The notes: generated by a model not told the origin, from the sequence alone. A DNA stretch of 64,000 nucleotides from Nonomuraea pusilla (GCF_900109355.1 NZ_FOBF01000003.1:496001-560000); one strand, 5' to 3'; counted from the stretch's first letter, positions 8,299 through 17,584 are shown. Numbers and translations: made by a program.

Positions 8299-9936
8299 GT
8301 GAGCAGGGGCCGGGTGGTACGGAGGCCTCCCGGGTTCGGGGGGACGCTCGCCGCGGCCCTGTTCGCGTGCGCCTCGCTCACGCCGTCGCTGCTGCCGCGC
8401 ACCTGGCTGCTGCAGGGCGTGATGGGCGCGGTCACGGGTGTCATCGGCTACGGCGTGGGCGCGACGCTGGGCGCGCTGGGCCGGTCGGCGGTCGCGTACC
8501 GGCCGCCGGAGCGGGCGCGCAGGCTCGCGTGGGCGGTGATGCTCGGGCTGTGCGCGGCGCTGGCCGCGGTGACGCTCTGGTACAGCGTCGACTGGCAGCG
8601 CGACCTGCGCGAGCTCATGGGCATGGACACGAGGATCACCTGGTACCGCCCGGTGATCCTCGCCGTCACGGTCGCCCTGTTCGGGGTGTTCCTGTTACTG
8701 GCCCGGTGTGTACGGCTCGCCGGCCGCGCCCTCATCGGATGGCTCGACCGGTTCGTACCGTTCTACGTGGGCCATGTCGTCGGCGTCGTGGCGATCACCC
8801 TGGCCGTCACGGTGTTCGCCAACGACGTGGTGTTCTCCGCGTTCGTCGCGAGGATGAGCGACGTGTCGTCGGTCACCAACCGCGGCACCTACCCGGGGGT
8901 GCGTCCTCCTGCCTCGCCGCAGCTGTCGGGCGGCCCCGGCTCGTACGTGAGCTGGCAGTCGCTGGGCCGCGAGGGCCGGCTGTTCACGGGCACGGCGACC
9001 AGCGCGGCGAAGCTGCGCGCGTTCTCGGGCCGCCGGCCCGAGCAGCCGATCCGCGTGTACGTCGGCCTCGACGCGGCGGCGACCCCGCAGGCGCAGGCGG
9101 CGCTCGCGGTGAAGGAGCTGGAGCGCGCGGGCGCGTTCGAGCGGCCGGTGCTCACCGTGCTCGGCACGACCGGCACCGGCTGGGTCGACCAGCACATCGC
9201 CGACGCCCTGGAGTACATGTACAACGGCGCCTCGGCGATGGTCGCGGTGCAGTACTCGTACCTGCCGAGCTGGGTGTCGTTCCTGGTGGACAGGGAGAAG
9301 GCGGCGGCGACCGGCAGGGCGCTGTTCGAGGCGGTGCGCGCCCGGTGGGCGCTCCTGCCGCCCGGCCGCCGGCCGCGGCTGGTCGTGTCGGGCGAGAGCC
9401 TCGGCTCGTACGAGATGGAGCACGCCTTCGGCGACCTGGCCGACCTGGTGAACAGGGCCGACGGGGCGCTGTTCGTGGGCCCGCCGAACGCCAACGGCAT
9501 CTGGCGGGCGCTCACGTACGGCCGCGACCCGGGCAGCCCGGTGTGGCGGCCGGTGCACGACGCGGGCCGCACGGCGCGGTTCGCGCAGGGGCCGGGTGAC
9601 CTGGCGGCGCCGGGCGGTCCGTGGCCCCGGCCGCGCGTGGTCTACCTGCAGAACGCCTCGGACCCGGTCGTCTGGTTGTCGCCGTCGCTGCTCTTCAGCA
9701 AGCCGCCGTGGCTGAGCGGCGAGCGGGGGCCTGACGTCAACCCGCAGATGAGCTGGTTCCCGCTGGTGACGTTCTGGCAGGTGCTGGTGGACATGGCGTC
9801 GGCGCTGTCGGTGCCGTCCGGGCACGGCCACCGCTACGGCGGCAACATCGCCGACGGCTGGGCCGCGGTCGCGCCGCCGCCGGGCTGGACGGCCGCCGAC
9901 ACGGCGCGGCTGCGCGCCCTGCTCAGCGGTTTGTGA
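8299..9936 (+). CDS. Membrane alpha/beta-hydrolase (Abhydrolase_9 family)
   Basis: A 545-residue protein with four or five N-terminal transmembrane segments (about residues 10-190) and a C-terminal alpha/beta-hydrolase domain. The nucleophile elbow is VSGESLGSYE around residue 370; late in the sequence an Asp (NASDPVVW) and His (GHGHRYGG) could complete a triad. This is the actinobacterial Abhydrolase_9_N plus Abhydrolase_9 pairing. The substrate is unknown; a role on lipids or cell-envelope esters is plausible given the membrane anchor. GTG at 8299 is used, GTG at 8293 is equally in frame. It interrupts the otherwise conserved methyltransferase-permease order, and its 3' end overlaps the convergent permease by 14 bases. 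Confidence 0.85.
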   Translation: MSRGRVVRRPPGFGGTLAAALFACASLTPSLLPRTWLLQGVMGAVTGVIGYGVGATLGALGRSAVAYRPPERARRLAWAVMLGLCAALAAVTLWYSVDWQRDLRELMGMDTRITWYRPVILAVTVALFGVFLLLARCVRLAGRALIGWLDRFVPFYVGHVVGVVAITLAVTVFANDVVFSAFVARMSDVSSVTNRGTYPGVRPPASPQLSGGPGSYVSWQSLGREGRLFTGTATSAAKLRAFSGRRPEQPIRVYVGLDAAATPQAQAALAVKELERAGAFERPVLTVLGTTGTGWVDQHIADALEYMYNGASAMVAVQYSYLPSWVSFLVDREKAAATGRALFEAVRARWALLPPGRRPRLVVSGESLGSYEMEHAFGDLADLVNRADGALFVGPPNANGIWRALTYGRDPGSPVWRPVHDAGRTARFAQGPGDLAAPGGPWPRPRVVYLQNASDPVVWLSPSLLFSKPPWLSGERGPDVNPQMSWFPLVTFWQVLVDMASALSVPSGHGHRYGGNIADGWAAVAPPPGWTAADTARLRALLSGL

Positions 9937-11971
9937 CGTGCCCCTCGTCGGTGGTGCCCGCCGCGTGCCAGGGACGGCGCACCGATCCGGGCGCGAACGG
10001 CTCGGGGCGGCCCTTGAGCCGGTCGGACGAGTGGAGCTGCCACGGCACGCTGGTCACCATGACGCCGGGTTTGAACAGCAGCCTGGCCTTCAGCCGCAGG
10101 GCGCTCTGGTTGTGCAGCAGGTGCTCCCACCAGCGGCCGACGACGTACTCGGGGATGAACACGGTCACGACGTCGCGCGGCGAGCGGCGGCGCATCGTCT
10201 TGACGTAGTCGAGGACCGGCTGCGTGATCTCCCGGTAGGGCGAGTCGAGCATCTTGAGCGGCACGGGGATGCCGCGCCGCTCCCACTCCTCCTGGAGCTG
10301 GCGGGCCTCCTCGCCCTCGACGCCGACGGTGAGGGCCTCCAGCGTGGACGGCCGGGTGGCGCGGGCGTACGCGAGGGCCCGCATGGTCGGCTTGTGGATC
10401 TTCGAGACGAGGACGACGGCGTGGTTGCGGGCCGGGAGCATGGTGGGCTCGTACTCCTCGGTGATCTCCAGTTCGGTCGCCACGTTGTCGTAGTGGCGCC
10501 TGATGCCCTTCATCATGAGGAACAGCACCGGCATGGCGATGCACACGATCCACGCGCCGACGAGGAACTTCGTCAGCAGCACCACGACGAGCACGAGACC
10601 GGTCATGACGCCGCCGAAGAAGTTGATGACGCGCGAGCGCTGCATCTGGTGGCGCGTCTTGGGGTCGGTCTCGGTCTTCAGGTGGCGGGTCCAGTGGATG
10701 ACCATGCCGGTCTGGCTGAGCGTGAACGAGACGAACACGCCGACGATGTAGAGGTTCAGCAGGCGGCTGACGTCGGCCTGGAAGCCCCACAGCAGCAGGC
10801 AGGCGCCGAGCGCCAGGATGATGATGCCGTTGGAGAAGGCCAGCCGGTCGCCGCGGGTGTGGAGCTGGCGCGGCAGGTAGCGGTCCTGGGCGAGGATCGA
10901 GCCGAGCACCGGGAAGCCGTTGAAGGCGGTGTTGGCGGCCAGGAACAGGATGAGCGCGGTCACCGCCGAGATCACCACGAACGGCAGCGACCCGCCGCCG
11001 AACACGGCGTCGGCCACCTGGGAGATGATCGGCTGCTGGTAGTAGCCGGGGCCGACCGGCCGGCCGTCGGCCCCGATCAGGTCGGTGGCGACCACGGACG
11101 GCTCGGCCATCTTCACGCCGGACGCCAGGCCGAGCGCGATGATGCCGCCGAACATGGTGATCGCGACGAGGCCCATCATGAGCAGCGTGGTGGCGGCGTT
11201 CTTGCTCTTGGGCTTGCGGAAGGCGGGCACGCCGTTGCTGATGGCCTCGACGCCGGTCAGCGCGGCGCAGCCGGACGAGAACGCGCGCAGGATGAGGAAC
11301 GCGGCGGCGAAGGCGGTGAGGTTGGCCTGCTCGGGCTCGATGGTGAACTCGGCGCTGGGGGCGTGCAGGGGCTCGCGCAGGATCAGCAGGCGGAACCCGC
11401 CCCACAGGACCAGCCCCAGCACGGCGATCATGAACGCGTAGGTGGGCACGGCGAACGCCGCGCCGGACTCGCGGATGCCGCGCAGGTTCACGACGGTCAG
11501 CAGGATCACGATGAGGATCGCGATCTCGGGCTTGTTCTGCCCGACGAACGGGATGGTGGCGCCGACGTAGTCGACGCCGTTGGCGACCGACACCGCGACG
11601 GTGAGCACGTAGTCGACCATGAGCGCGCTGGCCACGGTGAGGCCGGCGTTCTTGCCGAGGTTGGTGCTGGCGACCTCGTAGTCGCCGCCGCCGCTGGGGT
11701 AGGCGTGCACGTTCTGCCGGTACGACGCCACGACGGTGAGCATCACGACGACGACGGCCAGGGCGATCCACGGGCTGAAGTGGTAGAACGACACTCCCGC
11801 GAGGGAGAGGATCACCAGGATCTCCTGCGGGGCGTACGCTACCGAGGAGAGGGCGTCGCTGGCGAAGACGGGCAGAGCGATGCGTTTGGGCAGCAGTTGC
11901 TCATGGAGCTGCCCGCTGCGTAGGGCACGCCCCACGAGCACGCGTTTGACAAGATCGGTTACCTTCGCCAC
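9923..11971 (-). CDS. APC-superfamily permease, KimA-like potassium importer
   Basis: A 682-residue permease with about twelve transmembrane helices (to about residue 470) and a cytoplasmic C-terminal region of about 200 residues beginning near NHAVVLVSKIHKPTMRAL that looks like a universal-stress-protein fold. The start of the membrane part (LPVFASDALSSVAYAPQEIL) and the overall layout match the KimA/KUP-type APC transporters that import potassium and are inhibited by cyclic di-AMP in Bacillus. It lies back to back with two TrkA-type RCK proteins, fitting a potassium role. Start is GTG at 11971. Potassium specificity is inferred; an amino-acid substrate cannot be excluded. Confidence 0.8.
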   Translation of the reverse strand: MAKVTDLVKRVLVGRALRSGQLHEQLLPKRIALPVFASDALSSVAYAPQEILVILSLAGVSFYHFSPWIALAVVVVMLTVVASYRQNVHAYPSGGGDYEVASTNLGKNAGLTVASALMVDYVLTVAVSVANGVDYVGATIPFVGQNKPEIAILIVILLTVVNLRGIRESGAAFAVPTYAFMIAVLGLVLWGGFRLLILREPLHAPSAEFTIEPEQANLTAFAAAFLILRAFSSGCAALTGVEAISNGVPAFRKPKSKNAATTLLMMGLVAITMFGGIIALGLASGVKMAEPSVVATDLIGADGRPVGPGYYQQPIISQVADAVFGGGSLPFVVISAVTALILFLAANTAFNGFPVLGSILAQDRYLPRQLHTRGDRLAFSNGIIILALGACLLLWGFQADVSRLLNLYIVGVFVSFTLSQTGMVIHWTRHLKTETDPKTRHQMQRSRVINFFGGVMTGLVLVVVLLTKFLVGAWIVCIAMPVLFLMMKGIRRHYDNVATELEITEEYEPTMLPARNHAVVLVSKIHKPTMRALAYARATRPSTLEALTVGVEGEEARQLQEEWERRGIPVPLKMLDSPYREITQPVLDYVKTMRRRSPRDVVTVFIPEYVVGRWWEHLLHNQSALRLKARLLFKPGVMVTSVPWQLHSSDRLKGRPEPFAPGSVRRPWHAAGTTDEGHVTNR

Positions 11972-12074
11972 GTTACGAGATGCTAGCCCCCTGTCCAGAC
12001 CCTAAACCCGGCGCTCCCCCCCATCGGGCCATACTGGTGTCGAGCAACCGGCCGACCGCGAAGTGCGGGGGAGT

Positions 12075-12740
12075 ATGCATATTGTGATCATGGGTTGTGG
12101 CCGGGTGGGTTCCACCCTCGCCCACATCCTCGAGGACAGCGGCCATTCCGTCGCCATCATCGACCGCGACCCGCAGGCGTTCCGGCGGCTGCGCGCCGGT
12201 TTCCGCGGTCGCAGGGTGACGGGCATCGGCTTCGATCGCGACGTGCTGACCGAGGCCGGCATCGAGACCGCCGCCGCGTACGTCGCGGTCTCCAGCGGAG
12301 ACAACTCCAACATCATCTCGGCGCGGGTGGCCCGTGAGACGTTCGGCGTCGACAACGTGGTGGCCCGCATCTACGACCCCCGGCGCGCCGAGGTCTACCA
12401 GCGGCTGGGCATCCCCACCGTGGCGACGGTGCGCTGGACGGCCGACCAGATCCTGCGCCGCCTCCTCCCCGAGGGCGCCGAGCCGCTGTGGCGCGACCCG
12501 ACGGGCAGGGTCGTGCTGGCCGAGGTCACCGTCAACCAGTCGTGGATCGGCACCCGGGTGGTCGACATCGAGTCCCGCGCGGGCGTGCGGGCCGCGTTCG
12601 TCAACCGCATGGGAGAGGCCCTCACCATCACCGACGACACCGTGATGCAGGAGGGCGACGTGCTGCACGTGATCGCCGCGGAGAACGACATGGACCGGAT
12701 CAACAAGGTGCTCGCCGCGGCACCGGAACAGGACCACTGA
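12075..12740 (+). CDS. trkA: TrkA-family potassium channel/transport regulator (first of pair)
   Basis: A 221-residue RCK protein. The N-terminal Rossmann motif MGCGRVGSTLA at residues 6-16 binds NAD(H) or ATP, and an RCK_C-like domain occupies the last 80 residues (VTVNQSWIGTRVVDIE). It should gate a potassium transporter as a cytoplasmic ring. ATG at 12075 is chosen since GGGGGAG precedes it closely, whereas GTG at 12063 has none. It overlaps the next trkA-like gene by one base (TGATG) and is divergent from the KimA-like permease; the order equals Rv2690c-ceoB-ceoC of M. tuberculosis, so it is the CeoB counterpart. Confidence 0.9.
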   Translation: MHIVIMGCGRVGSTLAHILEDSGHSVAIIDRDPQAFRRLRAGFRGRRVTGIGFDRDVLTEAGIETAAAYVAVSSGDNSNIISARVARETFGVDNVVARIYDPRRAEVYQRLGIPTVATVRWTADQILRRLLPEGAEPLWRDPTGRVVLAEVTVNQSWIGTRVVDIESRAGVRAAFVNRMGEALTITDDTVMQEGDVLHVIAAENDMDRINKVLAAAPEQDH

Positions 12741-13399
12741 TGCGCGTCGCCATCGCGGGGGCGGGGGCCGTCGGCCGTTCGATCGCCGCCGAGCTGCTGG
12801 AGAACGGTCACGAGGTCCTGCTCATCGACGTCGATCCCAAGGCCATCAAGATCGACAGCGTGCCGCGGGCGGAGTGGCTGCTGGCCGACGCGTGCGAGAT
12901 CGCCTCGCTCGACGAGGCCGGGCTCAACAACTGCCACGTCGTCGTCGCCTCCACCGGCGACGACAAGGTCAACCTCGTGGTGTCGCTGCTGGCGAAGACC
13001 GAGTACGGCGTGCCCAGGGTGGTGGCCCGCATCAACCACCCGAACAACGAGTGGCTGTTCAACGAGTCGTGGGGCGTGGACGTCGCCGTCTCGACGCCGC
13101 GCCTGCTGAGCGCGCTGGTGGAGGAGGCGGTCAGCGTCGGCGACCTGGTGCGGCTGATGACGTTCCGGCAGGGCCAGGCCAACCTGGTGGAGCTGACGCT
13201 CGCCGAGGACGCCCCCGTGGTGGGCCAGCGGGCCGGCTCGGTGCCGTGGCCGTCCGACGCGGCGCTGGTGGCGATCCTGCGGGAGGGCCGGGTGCTGGTG
13301 CCGACCGACGACGACCCGCTGGAGGCGGGCGACGAGCTGCTGTTCGTCGCCGCCCAGGAGGTGGAGCAGGAGCTCGCCCACCTGCTCTCCCAGCACTGA
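12740..13399 (+). CDS. trkA: TrkA-family potassium uptake regulator (second of pair)
   Basis: A 219-residue RCK protein with nucleotide-binding motif AGAGAVGRSIA at residues 6-16, an Asp at the end of strand 2 (LLIDVD) expected for NAD(H), and a C-terminal RCK_C domain. The ATG shares its A with the stop codon of the upstream copy, so the two are coupled and probably assemble into mixed rings controlling a potassium transporter. No Trk/Ktr membrane subunit is adjacent; the divergent KimA-like permease is the only candidate nearby. It corresponds by order to CeoC/TrkA (Rv2692). A strong hairpin at 13509-13543 follows. Confidence 0.9.
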   Translation: MRVAIAGAGAVGRSIAAELLENGHEVLLIDVDPKAIKIDSVPRAEWLLADACEIASLDEAGLNNCHVVVASTGDDKVNLVVSLLAKTEYGVPRVVARINHPNNEWLFNESWGVDVAVSTPRLLSALVEEAVSVGDLVRLMTFRQGQANLVELTLAEDAPVVGQRAGSVPWPSDAALVAILREGRVLVPTDDDPLEAGDELLFVAAQEVEQELAHLLSQH

Positions 13400-13508
13400 G
13401 CCCCTCCGGCTCTCCCTGGCGCTGAGCCCCTCCGGCTCCGCCGGAGCCGGGCCCCCTGGCTCCCGGTCCTGAGCTCTCCGGCTCTTCCACCGGTGAACCC
13501 CCGCATGC

Positions 13509-13543
13509 GAGGAGCGCGCGTCCCAGAGGGACGCGCGCTCCTC
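13509..13543. terminator. Strong bidirectional hairpin terminator
   Basis: A perfect 16-base stem (left arm GAGGAGCGCGCGTCCC, three-base loop AGA) between the convergent trkA pair and the DUF3159 gene, followed by a T-containing tail on the plus strand. A second strong hairpin (CCGGCTCC-GCC-GGAGCCGG near 13430-13450) and a 17-base direct repeat CTGAGCCCCTCCGGCTC lie just upstream. Confidence 0.8.
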
Positions 13544-13559
13544 GTTCGTCACCGGGGAT

Positions 13560-14228
13560 TCAGGAGGCCACCTGCGGGTTGATCGGGGTGCGGCCGCGGC
13601 CGAGCAGCCAGAGCATGGCCGCCAGCGCCGCCACCTGCAGCGGCCAGCCCATCGCGATCTTGGCCAGGCCGAGCGCCGCCACCGCCTCGTCGCCGCCGCC
13701 GAACAGGTACACCGGCCCCTGCACCGCCACGCGCACCGCGCACGGCAGCATCAGCAGCCAGGTGAGCCGCGTGCACAGCCGGACGATGCCGGCGTCCTTG
13801 TGCCAGGCGGTCGGGTCGCCGGTGACCGAGCCGATGAGGAACCCGACGACGGGCCAGCGGGCCACGATCGACACGAGCATGGCCAGCAGGTAGCCGGCGT
13901 TCCACAGGATGCCGGGCAGGAAGTAGTCTTTCGCGTCGCCCGTACGGCTGGCGAAGAACGCCCCGATGGCGATGCCGATGAGGCTGTTGACGACGAACTG
14001 CGGCGTGGACCGCTGCACCAGCCTGACCAGCAGCAGCACCACCGCGAGCGAGACGCTCACGACGAGCGACAGCTTCAGGTTCTCGGTGCTGATCCACGAC
14101 AGCGTGAACGCGATCGTGGGCACCGCCGCCTCGATGATGCCGCGCGCGCCGCCGAACGCCTTGGCCAGCTGGGCCCGCACCGCCGCCTCGACGGTGTCGT
14201 GGGCCACCTCTTCCGCCTCAGCACTCAC
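13560..14228 (-). CDS. DUF3159 integral membrane protein
   Basis: A 222-residue protein with five or six transmembrane helices (about residues 28-215), matching the DUF3159 family found next to DUF3710 and dut in actinobacteria (Rv2693c position in M. tuberculosis). A soluble N-terminal helix carries QLAKAFGGARGIIEAAVP. GTG at 14228 gives the family-typical N-terminus. It follows the OB-fold gene by five bases, so the operon dut-side genes, OB-fold and DUF3159 is likely. No activity is known; transport or envelope function is only a guess from topology. Confidence 0.85.
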   Translation of the reverse strand: MSAEAEEVAHDTVEAAVRAQLAKAFGGARGIIEAAVPTIAFTLSWISTENLKLSLVVSVSLAVVLLLVRLVQRSTPQFVVNSLIGIAIGAFFASRTGDAKDYFLPGILWNAGYLLAMLVSIVARWPVVGFLIGSVTGDPTAWHKDAGIVRLCTRLTWLLMLPCAVRVAVQGPVYLFGGGDEAVAALGLAKIAMGWPLQVAALAAMLWLLGRGRTPINPQVAS

Positions 14229-14233
14229 GTGAC

Positions 14234-14620
14234 TCAACTCCCTGGGCGCAGCTCGTACCGCGGATTGAACATCACCTTGCGCCCGTCCTGCATGCTGACC
14301 AGGCCCTCGGCCTTGACCGTGCGCCCCGGCTCGATGCCCGCGATCTTGCGGCGGCCGAGCCAGACGAGGTCGATGACGTCGGACCCGTCGTAGAGCTCGG
14401 CCTCCAAGGCCGGGGCGCCACCGCGCGGGCGCAGTGTCACAGTGCGTAGCGTACCGGCTACGCAGAACCGGCGGCGACCGCCACACGAGGCGATCGGGGT
14501 GGCGCCGACCTCGTCGGCGTCCTCCCGCAGCTCCTGGGCCTCGATCTCGGACTGGGTGGTGGCCAGCCGCCTGAAGAAGCCGCGCAATCCCCCGCGTTTC
14601 GGAGGCTCTGCCGTACTCAT
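14234..14620 (-). CDS. OB-fold nucleic-acid-binding domain protein
   Basis: A 128-residue protein with a basic N-terminal segment (PPKRGGLRGFFRRLATTQSE) and an OB-fold-like beta barrel in residues 40-125 (CVAGTLRTVTLRP, LEAELYDGSDVIDLVWLGRR, VKAEGLVSMQDGRKVMFNP). Homologous genes lie between DUF3159 and DUF3710 genes across actinobacteria. It may bind single-stranded nucleic acid or a protein partner; nothing in the sequence shows a catalytic site. ATG at 14620; it starts 28 bases after the DUF3710 stop and ends five bases before DUF3159. Confidence 0.8.
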   Translation of the reverse strand: MSTAEPPKRGGLRGFFRRLATTQSEIEAQELREDADEVGATPIASCGGRRRFCVAGTLRTVTLRPRGGAPALEAELYDGSDVIDLVWLGRRKIAGIEPGRTVKAEGLVSMQDGRKVMFNPRYELRPGS

Positions 14621-14648
14621 GATGAATCAGCTTATGTGATGTGGGCCC

Positions 14649-15293
14649 TCAGCGAAGCTCGCTGATCTCCGGCCCCCTCCTGAACGGGTTGAACGCCGTG
14701 GCGTCCTCGGCCGGGGCCTGCGGGTCGTTCGGGCGGCGCAGCGGGATCGCCTCCTCGCGGGCCATCGGCTCCTCGCCGCGCACGACCACGACGTCCTTGA
14801 GGAAGTCGACGAAGGCCGCCGCCACGGTGTCGTCGACCGCGCCCCTGCCGGTGACGATCGCCAGCAGGAGCCAGCGCGGCCCGTCGACGCCGATGTACCG
14901 CGCGGGCCTCGGGCCCCCCTCGGTGACGATCTCGCCGAACAGCTCGGGCCCGAACGGCCCCTCCTGCTCGTGCAGGGTCTTCGCCTGCGACGTGATCTTG
15001 GCCCTGACCTCGTCCCAGAGGCCCGTCGAGCGCGGCGCGGCCAGCGCCTGCACCTGCAGCGAGCTCTCCTCGTACAGGACGACGACGCCCACGTGCTGGT
15101 CGCCGATCGACGCCAGGCGCACGTCGAAGTCGGGGTTGTGCGGCAGCCGCAGGCCGCCGAGGTCGATCCTGTCGGTGTCGGGGTGGGGCTCGTCGGCGTC
15201 CCACGGGCCGGACTCCCGCACCGGCTGCGCCGCGGCCTCCTCGACCGCCTGCTCCTGCTGCTCACGACGGCGGCGTCGGAACACGTTCCTCAC
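14649..15293 (-). CDS. DUF3710 protein
   Basis: A 214-residue soluble protein of the DUF3710 family. It begins with a very basic stretch (RRRRREQQEQ), then the conserved core starting ESGPWDADE at about residue 27 and containing DLGGLRLP, VVVLYEESSLQVQ and PRWLLLAIVTG. The family lies directly downstream of dut in actinobacteria (Rv2696c and neighbours). Function is unknown; no catalytic signature is evident. GTG at 15293 gives the family-typical start and lies 38 bases after the dut stop codon, consistent with one operon. Confidence 0.85.
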   Translation of the reverse strand: MRNVFRRRRREQQEQAVEEAAAQPVRESGPWDADEPHPDTDRIDLGGLRLPHNPDFDVRLASIGDQHVGVVVLYEESSLQVQALAAPRSTGLWDEVRAKITSQAKTLHEQEGPFGPELFGEIVTEGGPRPARYIGVDGPRWLLLAIVTGRGAVDDTVAAAFVDFLKDVVVVRGEEPMAREEAIPLRRPNDPQAPAEDATAFNPFRRGPEISELR

Positions 15294-15331
15294 TCTCCCT
15301 GCTCAGGCGGGCCGCGGGCGCGGCCCTCACG

Positions 15332-15772
15332 TCAACGTCCGGTCGAACCGAACCCGTCGGCCCCGCGCGCCGACCCCGGCAGGCGCTCGACCTCGTAGAA
15401 GGCCACCCGCTCGACCCGCTGCACCACGAGCTGCGCCACCCGGTCGCCCCGCCTGACCCTGAACGGCTCCTTGGCGTCGGTGTTGATGAGCGTCACCCGG
15501 ATCTCGCCGCGGTAGCCGGCGTCGACCGTGCCCGGCGCGTTGACCAGGGTGACGCCGTGCCTGGCGGCCAGCCCGGAGCGCGGGTGCACGAACGCCGCGT
15601 AGCCGTCGGGCAGCGCGATCGACACCCCCGTGCCGATGACGGCGCGCTCGCCGGGCAGCAGCTCGGCGTCCTCGGCGGCGTAGAGGTCGGCGCCCGCGTC
15701 GCCCGGGTGGGCGTAGGACGGCAGCGGCAGCCCGGGGTCGAGCCGCTGGATGAGGACCTCCACGTCGCTCAA
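15332..15772 (-). CDS. dut: dUTP diphosphatase
   Basis: A 146-residue trimeric dUTPase that hydrolyses dUTP to dUMP and pyrophosphate, keeping uracil out of DNA and feeding dTMP synthesis. The motifs are in order: [10 protein letters not shown] near 22-31, PRSGLA near 64, [14 protein letters not shown] near 77-90, the GDRVAQLVV strand near 109, and a C-terminal [13 protein letters not shown]-loop-like arm that closes over the substrate. The start is a TTG at 15772 that overlaps the thioesterase stop (TTGA); a GTG at 15763 is the alternative. Position next to DUF3710 equals Rv2697c. Confidence 0.95.
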   Translation of the reverse strand: MSDVEVLIQRLDPGLPLPSYAHPGDAGADLYAAEDAELLPGERAVIGTGVSIALPDGYAAFVHPRSGLAARHGVTLVNAPGTVDAGYRGEIRVTLINTDAKEPFRVRRGDRVAQLVVQRVERVAFYEVERLPGSARGADGFGSTGR

Positions 15773-16323
15773 GGGTTCACCTCGTAGTCCTGGTGTTCTG
15801 CGGTGATGGCGGCCAGGTCGCCGTGCTCGGCGAAGTGTCGCATGCTCACCTCGACGAACAGCGCCGCCGCGCGGACGGCCACCGGCCCGTCGGGGGCGCC
15901 CACGCGCCCCTCAGCCTCAAGGTACGCCTTCCTGCCCGTGATGCCGTTGCACCAGGCGCGCAGGTGGAGTGTCGTGCCCACGGGCACGGGCAGCACGTAG
16001 TCGGTCTCCAGCCGCGCGGTGACGTACGGCTTCCTGAACAGGTAGACCGACATGCCGAGGACCTCGTCCATGGCGGCGGCGAGCACCCCGCCGTGGGCCA
16101 GCATCGGCGCGCCCTGGTGGGCCTCCCCCACGGTGAACGTGGCCTCGACGGTGGTGCTGTCGGGGGTGACGGCCGCGAGGTGCAGGCCGGTGGGGTGGTC
16201 GGAGCCGCAGCCGAAGCAGCGGCTGTAGTGGGAGCCGAGCGCGCTGCCCGGGGGCGGCGCGCCGAGCTGCGCCGGGGGCACCGGCGTGCCCGGCGGCGGG
16301 CTGGTGCGGGAGGAACGGGTCAC
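15769..16323 (-). CDS. PaaI-family hotdog thioesterase
   Basis: A 184-residue hotdog-fold protein. The core is residues 30-170: [16 protein letters not shown], then [18 protein letters not shown] (the helix with the H-G-G and catalytic acid of PaaI-type thioesterases), and the [18 protein letters not shown] strand. It should hydrolyse an acyl-CoA; the chain length is not predictable. The Cys pair CFGC is common in this subgroup. GTG at 16323 gives a proline-rich N-terminal extension. It overlaps dut by four bases and lies 11 bases downstream of the AI-2E transporter gene, so an operon is likely. Confidence 0.85.
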   Translation of the reverse strand: MTRSSRTSPPPGTPVPPAQLGAPPPGSALGSHYSRCFGCGSDHPTGLHLAAVTPDSTTVEATFTVGEAHQGAPMLAHGGVLAAAMDEVLGMSVYLFRKPYVTARLETDYVLPVPVGTTLHLRAWCNGITGRKAYLEAEGRVGAPDGPVAVRAAALFVEVSMRHFAEHGDLAAITAEHQDYEVNP

Positions 16324-16334
16324 GGGTGACGAGG

Positions 16335-17531
16335 TTACTCCCTGTCTTCGGCCCGTTCGTCCTCGGAACGCTCGGGCCGCTCGGCGGACCCGCCGGTCTC
16401 ACCGGCCCCCGAGCCGTCGCCGCTCGGGGCGGGCGGCGGCGCGCCCGCCGGGACCTCCTGCTCGGGCGGGGGCAGCGCGAGCGGCTTGCGGGCCAGCTCG
16501 GGCAGCGCCCGGTAGATGACGGCCGCGATCGGCACGGCCACCGCGGCGCCCGCGATGCCGGCGAGGATGCCGCCGACGGCGAGCACCAGGATGATCGCGA
16601 GCGGGTGGAAGTTGAGCGCCCGCCCGACGATGAGCGGCTGGAGCACGTGGTTCTCGAGCTGCTGCTCGACCACCAGGATGGCCAGGAAGATCAGCGCGTA
16701 GACCAGGCCCTTGGCGCCCAGCGTGACGAGGGTGGCGACGGTGCCGGCGAAGAAGATGCCGACGATCGGGATGAAGCTGGCGAAGAAGATCAGCACCGCC
16801 AGCGGGGCCCACAGCGGCACGCCCATGCCGGCCAGCACGATGCCCATGATGACGCCGTGCACCGCGGCGACCGCGACGGTGCCCTGCACGTAGTGGGAGA
16901 GCGTCGCCCACGCCGCCCGGCCGGCCCTGTCGACGCGCGGCGCGACCGCGCCGAACGCCCGCAGGAACCACGACCAGATGCGGTCGCCGTCCTTCAGCAG
17001 GAAGAACGTCACGAACAGCAGCAGCACGATGGACGCGAGCACCTCGAACGCCACGGCGCCCGCCGACAGCACGGTGCCGGTGATGGCGGTGCGCTGCGCG
17101 TTCACCATCGCCGCGACCTCGTCGACGTAGCTGGTGATCTGCGCCTCTTTGAGATGCAGCGGGCCGGTGATCAGCCACTCCTGCACCGACCTGGCGGTGG
17201 CCTGCACCTGCTCGACCAGGTTCGGGAACTCCTCGCTGGCCCGCGCGCCCACCAGCCAGCCGGTGCCGGCGAGCACGGCGAGCGCGACCAGCATGGTGAT
17301 CCAGGTGGCGTAGATGGGCCGCATGCCCGCCCTGCGCAGGCTGTCGGTCAGCGGGAACAGCAGCGCGGTGAGCAGGATCGCCACCGCCACCGGCAGCGCC
17401 ACGAACATCAGCCTCGCCACGACCTGCGCCGAGAAGTAGACGACCACGCCGACGAGGATCAGGCACGCGCACCAGGCGGCCAGCTTGGCCAGCGTGGGCG
17501 GTACGAGCTTGGTTGGGCGGTCGATCTGCAC
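16335..17531 (-). CDS. AI-2E family transporter
   Basis: A 398-residue membrane protein with about seven or eight helices: two near the N-terminus (residues 17-60), one at 75-95, a long periplasmic/amphipathic region, then a cluster from 155 to 345 including the family motifs SFIPIVGIFFAG and ILVVEQQLENHVLQPLIVGR. These define the AI-2E/PerM family, which includes sodium-proton antiporters and autoinducer exporters. A 45-residue Pro/Gly/Ser/Glu tail follows. Start GTG at 17531. Substrate cannot be called; it is the first gene of a probable operon with the thioesterase and dut. Confidence 0.9.
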   Translation of the reverse strand: MQIDRPTKLVPPTLAKLAAWCACLILVGVVVYFSAQVVARLMFVALPVAVAILLTALLFPLTDSLRRAGMRPIYATWITMLVALAVLAGTGWLVGARASEEFPNLVEQVQATARSVQEWLITGPLHLKEAQITSYVDEVAAMVNAQRTAITGTVLSAGAVAFEVLASIVLLLFVTFFLLKDGDRIWSWFLRAFGAVAPRVDRAGRAAWATLSHYVQGTVAVAAVHGVIMGIVLAGMGVPLWAPLAVLIFFASFIPIVGIFFAGTVATLVTLGAKGLVYALIFLAILVVEQQLENHVLQPLIVGRALNFHPLAIILVLAVGGILAGIAGAAVAVPIAAVIYRALPELARKPLALPPPEQEVPAGAPPPAPSGDGSGAGETGGSAERPERSEDERAEDRE

Positions 17532-17584
17532 GTGTTCCAGACTGGCACGTCCGGCGGCGCGATGCGCACCGGATATCCGTCCGC

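Noticed and set aside
11972..12074. ydaO-type cyclic di-AMP riboswitch between the KimA-like permease and trkA
   Set aside because: About 100 bases for two divergent promoters cannot hold a riboswitch of that size, and no conserved core was recognised.
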